A DNA stretch of 64,000 nt from positions 1 to 64,000 of the forward strand of contig JAJTFK010000008.1 in assembly GCA_021298655.1 (NCBI GenBank). The letters run 5' to 3'. Shown one piece after another: positions 60,480-64,000 of this stretch. The notes under the pieces were generated by a model. That model saw nothing but the letters and a program-made list of their open reading frames with translations. It was not told the origin of the DNA and did not search any database. This stretch comes from Cryomorphaceae bacterium (GTDB taxonomy: Bacteria; Bacteroidota; Bacteroidia; Flavobacteriales; Schleiferiaceae). Within the stretch, counting starts at the first letter, position 1, and each line of letters starts with the position of its first letter. The position numbers and the translations under genes were made by a program.

Positions 60480-61715
60480 ATGGAGCACCTGCCCGCACTG
60501 CACTTACCGTTTTTTGCGAACCTGCTCCTGCTCCTCGTGCTGGCGCGGGTGTTTGGCGAGGTCATGGAGCGCTTCAAGCAGCCCGCCATGATCGGCGAAA
60601 TCATGGCCGGCGTCGTCTTGGGGCCCACCATGCTCAACGTCATGGTGCGCAACGAGGAACTCAAGGTGATTAGCGAGCTCGGCGTCTTTCTGCTCGTCAT
60701 CATTGCGGGACTCGAAATCAACATCCGCGACATTGCCAAGACCTCGAGGGGCCGAAGTTTGGTTACCTCGCTCCTCGCCTTTTTTATTCCCATCGGATCG
60801 GGTTTTGCCGTAGCCCAAGCCTTTGACCTTGAACTGGTGCCCGCCATTTTCGTCGGACTCTGCGTGGCCATCACCGCCCTGCCGGTAAGCGTTCGTATTT
60901 TGATGGATTTGGGGCAACTCAAGTCCGAAATCGGCCAGCGCATCATTTCGGTGGCCATATTTGACGACGTGTTGGCCTTGACCATTTTGGGCGTTTTGCT
61001 GGACGTAAACAGTGCGAGCAACTCCAACCTCGAGGTCCTGGGCCAAACCATTGCCATCACCGTCGGCAAAATCGTGATCCTCATCGCGGCGCTGGTCCTG
61101 GCCTACCGCCTGATCAACAAGCTCACCGACCGCGAGAACTTTATTGAGGCCCAACTCGACAAACTGCTCACCCTGATGCGCGGCAAGGAATCGCTGCTGG
61201 CCATCATGTTTGCCTTCATTTTGATCTTTGCTTCGATGACCGAAGCGGCCGGCCTCCACTTCATTATCGGTGCGTTTTTTGCGTCCATGCTCTTGAGCAA
61301 GGAATTGGTTGGAGCCACTCATTTTCAGGAATTTGAAAAAACCACCCACGGCATGGCCATGGGCTTCCTCGCCCCCATTTTCTTTGCCGGAATCGGCCTG
61401 GAGTTCCAGTTCTCGTCGATTTCGGAATGGGGTCTGTTGGCCGCCATCATTGGGGTTTCGTTCGGAAGCAAAATTGTCGGTGGATACCTTGGCGCCCGCT
61501 TCGCCGGACTCCGCCACCGCAAGGCCTTGACCCTCGGTATCGGCCTGAATGCGCGGGGAATCATGGAGTTAGTCATCGCCAACATCGCCTACCGCGAGGG
61601 GCTCATTGGAACCGAGCTCTTCAGCATCCTGGTGATTATGGGCGTCGTGACTACGTTGAACACCCCCATGCTGCTCAAGCGCTCTTTTGCGTGGTTGGGC
61701 ACGGAGCGCGATTAA
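60480..61715 (+). CDS. CPA2-family cation:proton antiporter (Na+/H+ exchanger domain)
   Basis: A 411-residue membrane protein with about 12-13 helices of the Na_H_Exchanger family (KefB/NapA-like). Features: MIGEIMAGVVLGPTML near 38-53, LFLLVIIAGLEIN-like (FLLVIIAGLEINI), FVGLCVAITALPVSVRIL near 127-144 and FDDVLALTILGVLL. It lacks the TrkA-N/RCK regulatory domain found in many KefB proteins. A role in sodium or potassium/proton exchange is likely. The M28 peptidase gene follows after 7 nt. Confidence 0.9.
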   Translation: MEHLPALHLPFFANLLLLLVLARVFGEVMERFKQPAMIGEIMAGVVLGPTMLNVMVRNEELKVISELGVFLLVIIAGLEINIRDIAKTSRGRSLVTSLLAFFIPIGSGFAVAQAFDLELVPAIFVGLCVAITALPVSVRILMDLGQLKSEIGQRIISVAIFDDVLALTILGVLLDVNSASNSNLEVLGQTIAITVGKIVILIAALVLAYRLINKLTDRENFIEAQLDKLLTLMRGKESLLAIMFAFILIFASMTEAAGLHFIIGAFFASMLLSKELVGATHFQEFEKTTHGMAMGFLAPIFFAGIGLEFQFSSISEWGLLAAIIGVSFGSKIVGGYLGARFAGLRHRKALTLGIGLNARGIMELVIANIAYREGLIGTELFSILVIMGVVTTLNTPMLLKRSFAWLGTERD

Positions 61716-61722
61716 TCTCCTA

Positions 61723-62805
61723 ATGGGTTTCCTGAACCGCGTCTTAGCCCTCGCCCTGGCGGTTGCGCCCGGACTGGTTTTTGCTCAGGCCGAAGGCCCC
61801 AACCCAAAGGTTGCTCGGCGACTGCGCGCCGATGTGTTTACCCTGGCCGACGACGCCATGGAGGGCCGAAAGGTCGGCACCCGCGGCGAGCGAATGGCCG
61901 CCGACTACCTCACGGGGCGCATGGCGAAGCTCAAGTTGGTGCCCCATGAACTTGCTCCGGCCTTTCGCAGCACCTTCACCGCGCAGCCCAAAGTCCACGG
62001 CGTGGCCCACGGCGCACCTGTTACCGGAACCAACGTGCTCGGCGTCGTGCGCGGCCGCCGACCCGAACTCGCCCCGCTCGTCGTCGGGGCCCACTACGAC
62101 CACTGGGGCTGGGGCGGCGAGGGAAGCCTTTACCGCGGCAAGGATTCCGCCATCCACAACGGCGCCGACGACAACGCCAGCGGGGTGTCCGCCGTGCTCG
62201 AGTTGGCCTACCGACTGCAGCGCGCCAAGCCCAACCGAAGCGTGATCGTAGTAGCCTTTTCGGGCGAAGAACAGGGCCTTTGGGGTTCAAACGACCTCGC
62301 CAAAAAGCTGGCCGCACTGCCGGTTAAGCCCGCTGCGATGGTCAATATGGACATGGTGGGTCGCCTGGGTTCCACCCGCCAACTGGCCCTGTACGGGGTG
62401 GGGACCTCGCCCGCTTGGCCCGAGGCCCTTTCCGCGGCGGGCGCACACGAAAAATTCCGCGACCTGGTCGAAACCGTGCTGCGCCAGCTCGACGAACGCA
62501 CCGAGGTTCCGTTCACCAAAACCAAGAGCAGCGCCAGCGACACCCCGCGATTCAAGGTGACGCTCGGCGTCGTGCCCGACTACCTCTACGACGGCCAAGG
62601 CATGCGCATTGACGGCACCACCGACGGCAAACCGGCCGCCCGCGCCGGTCTGCAGCGAGGCGATGTGGTTGTGGCCATCGGCTGGCACCCCGTGGCCGGC
62701 ATGACGGGCTACATGGAGGCCCTGTCCAAATTCGCGTCCGGTCAAGAAACCACGGTAACGGTGCTGCGCGACGGGGTGAAGCTGGTGCTTCCGCTAACGT
62801 TTTGA
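61723..62805 (+). CDS. M28-family peptidase with PDZ domain, internally shortened
   Basis: A 360-residue exported protein (signal MGFLNRVLALALAVAPGLVFAQ) with most of an M28 aminopeptidase domain: His114/Asp116 in GAHYDHWG, Asp139/140 in NGADDNASG, Glu172/173 in SGEEQGLWG and Asp200 in NMDMVG. The region that should follow VGTSPAWPEAL, containing the SDH-type stretch and the last zinc-binding His, is absent: the chain passes at about residues 216-225 straight to a helix KFRDLVETVLRQL that normally lies ~70 residues later. A PDZ domain (about 265-355, DGKPAARAGLQRGDVVVAIG, part: ARAGLQRGDVV) closes the protein. It may be catalytically dead. Confidence 0.85.
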   Translation: MGFLNRVLALALAVAPGLVFAQAEGPNPKVARRLRADVFTLADDAMEGRKVGTRGERMAADYLTGRMAKLKLVPHELAPAFRSTFTAQPKVHGVAHGAPVTGTNVLGVVRGRRPELAPLVVGAHYDHWGWGGEGSLYRGKDSAIHNGADDNASGVSAVLELAYRLQRAKPNRSVIVVAFSGEEQGLWGSNDLAKKLAALPVKPAAMVNMDMVGRLGSTRQLALYGVGTSPAWPEALSAAGAHEKFRDLVETVLRQLDERTEVPFTKTKSSASDTPRFKVTLGVVPDYLYDGQGMRIDGTTDGKPAARAGLQRGDVVVAIGWHPVAGMTGYMEALSKFASGQETTVTVLRDGVKLVLPLTF

Positions 62806-62845
62806 TTCAGCCAAGGGTTGCCAGATTAGCTTAGAAACAGCGCGC

Positions 62846-62885
62846 AACCAACCAGCCATCTAGCCGCCCAGCCAGCCACCTAGTG
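62846..62885. repeat. Octad intergenic repeat array (about 5 units)
   Basis: AACCAACC, AGCCATCT, AGCCGCCC, AGCCAGCC, ACCTAG(TG) between the M28 gene and the convergent polA. The TAG stop of polA (minus strand, 62880-62882) lies in the last unit. Confidence 0.8.
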
Positions 62886-64000
62886 CGCCTGCAACCACGT
62901 CCGCCCTACGCCCGTTTCGGCCACCAAGGGGACTTTGAGCGTGAACGCCGCCTCCATCTCGGCCTTGACCACCGCCCGAAGCGCCTCAACCTCTGAGGAG
63001 TAGGCATCGAACACGAGTTCGTCGTGCACCTGCAAAATCATGGGGCTGGCAAATCCGTCGCGCTTCAAGCGGTCGTGAATGCGGATCATCGCCAACTTGA
63101 CGATGTCGGCCGCCGTACCCTGGATGGGGGCGTTGATGGCGTTGCGCTCGGAATGGCCCCGCACCGCCTGGTTGCGCGAATCAATGTCGCGCAGGTAGCG
63201 GCGACGGCCCAGTAAGGTCTCGACGTAGCCCTTGGCTCGGGCGGCCGCAACCTGGTCGTCGATGTACTTTTTGATTCCCGGGTAGGTGGCAAAGTACTGC
63301 CCGATCACTTCCTTGGCCTCGGTGCGCGACAGGCTGCTCTGCTGGCTAAGTCCGAACGCCGAAACGCCGTAAATAATGCCGAAATTGACCGTTTTGGCTT
63401 GGGAGCGCTGCTCGCGGGTCACCTCGCCCAACGGAACCCCAAACACCTTTGAGGCCGTGGCCGCGTGGATGTCTTCGCCGCTCAAAAACGCGTCAATCAT
63501 GCCCGAGTCGCCGCTCATGGAGGCGATCACGCGCAGTTCGATCTGCGAGTAGTCGGCGCTGAGCAGCACGCGGTCGGGTCCGCCGGCCACAAAAAGGTCG
63601 CGCACCCGTTGCCCGCGCTCGGTGCGGACCGGGATGTTTTGAAGGTTGGGATTCGTCGACGAAAGCCGGCCGGTCGCCGCCACCGCCTGGTTAAAGGTGG
63701 TGTGAATGCGTCCCGTGCGCGGATTCACGAGCTCGGGTAGCGCGTCGACGTAGGTGCTCTTGAGCTTGCCTACCTGCCTCCATTCCAGCAGCTTGTCGAC
63801 AATCGGGTGGGCCGAGCGAAAGTTTTCGAGGACTTCTTCGCCCGTAGCGTACTGGCCCGTTTTGGTCTTTTTGGCCTTGGGGTCGAGCTTCAGTCGGTCA
63901 AACAGCACTTCACCTAGCTGCTTGGGCGAACCAAGGTTAAAATCCACCCCCGCGAGTTCGCGGACTTCGGCCTCGAGTCGGGCGGAATCTTCGCCCAGTT
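62880..64000 (-). CDS. polA: DNA polymerase I, C-terminal part (5' end beyond the window)
   Basis: The polymerase domain of a family A DNA polymerase; at least 373 residues are visible and the frame continues past the right edge. Motif A is SADYSQIELRVIA, motif B is around RSQAKTVNFGIIYG, and motif C is QVHDELVFDA. NQAVAATGRLSSTNPNLQNIP precedes motif A (part: TGRLSSTNPNLQNIP). Function: replication primer processing and repair synthesis. The exonuclease parts are not in the window. The stop lies in an octad array. Confidence 0.97.
   Translation of the reverse strand, partial: LGEDSARLEAEVRELAGVDFNLGSPKQLGEVLFDRLKLDPKAKKTKTGQYATGEEVLENFRSAHPIVDKLLEWRQVGKLKSTYVDALPELVNPRTGRIHTTFNQAVAATGRLSSTNPNLQNIPVRTERGQRVRDLFVAGGPDRVLLSADYSQIELRVIASMSGDSGMIDAFLSGEDIHAATASKVFGVPLGEVTREQRSQAKTVNFGIIYGVSAFGLSQQSSLSRTEAKEVIGQYFATYPGIKKYIDDQVAAARAKGYVETLLGRRRYLRDIDSRNQAVRGHSERNAINAPIQGTAADIVKLAMIRIHDRLKRDGFASPMILQVHDELVFDAYSSEVEALRAVVKAEMEAAFTLKVPLVAETGVGRTWLQAH

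Overview
The window looks like chromosomal DNA of a G+C-rich member of the Bacteroidota, most likely Flavobacteriales-like. Evidence: TAnnTTTG-type -7 promoter boxes and no visible Shine-Dalgarno sequences, SusC/SusD and TonB-dependent receptors, type IX secretion (T9SS) C-terminal sorting domains, DUF6341/DUF6427/DUF5686/DUF6671-type proteins, and lipoprotein signals typical of the phylum. I see no insertion sequence, prophage or CRISPR array, and no gene-free stretch longer than 300 bases.

Layout. 1-8.2 kb: ahcY, a divergent 4'-phosphopantetheinyl transferase/NadR-like kinase fusion whose 3' end runs into a TPP riboswitch, a thiamine-type TonB receptor, then a minus-strand operon tadA/MBL hydrolase/M1 peptidase. 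8.2-19.9 kb: aspS, a 1514-residue Asp-box protein with a T9SS tail, purQ and an agmatinase-family gene, an extremely G+C-rich lamin-tail protein, asd. 19.9-27.1 kb: an outer-membrane receptor, msrA, a SPOR-domain protein with acyl-CoA thioesterase, DUF6427, DUF6341, purD. 27.2-38.3 kb: a polysaccharide utilisation locus (SusC, SusD, lipoprotein, GH16, three-module carbohydrate-binding T9SS protein, GH3, NrtR/AraR-type Nudix regulator) that fits beta-1,3-glucan (laminarin-type) use. 38.3-48 kb: DUF5686, M61 protease, an acyltransferase/acyl-CoA synthetase fusion, DUF1295, an A+T-rich glycosyltransferase with a poly-G tract, CreD. 48-58.7 kb: an SbtA-like bicarbonate permease operon with divergent LysR, tRNA-Ala, dprA, an arginine decarboxylase/deoxyhypusine synthase-like cluster, a SulP transporter/beta-carbonic anhydrase pair. 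58.7-64 kb: typA, a CPA2 antiporter, an M28 peptidase that seems to lack part of its active site, and the 3' part of polA.

Three patterns run across the window. (1) Ten degenerate tandem arrays of 7-nt or 8-nt units sit only at gene 3' ends and often supply the stop codons of genes on both strands. (2) About ten genes have the start codon exactly 4 nt after a -7-like box (5 nt for aspS), which predicts leaderless mRNAs. (3) Many neighbouring genes are coupled by ATGA, GTGA or TAATG overlaps. Single-locus curiosities are the PPTase-NadR fusion overlapping the riboswitch, the homopolymer in the glycosyltransferase, the truncated M28 enzyme, and candidate operators of the PUL and LysR regulators.
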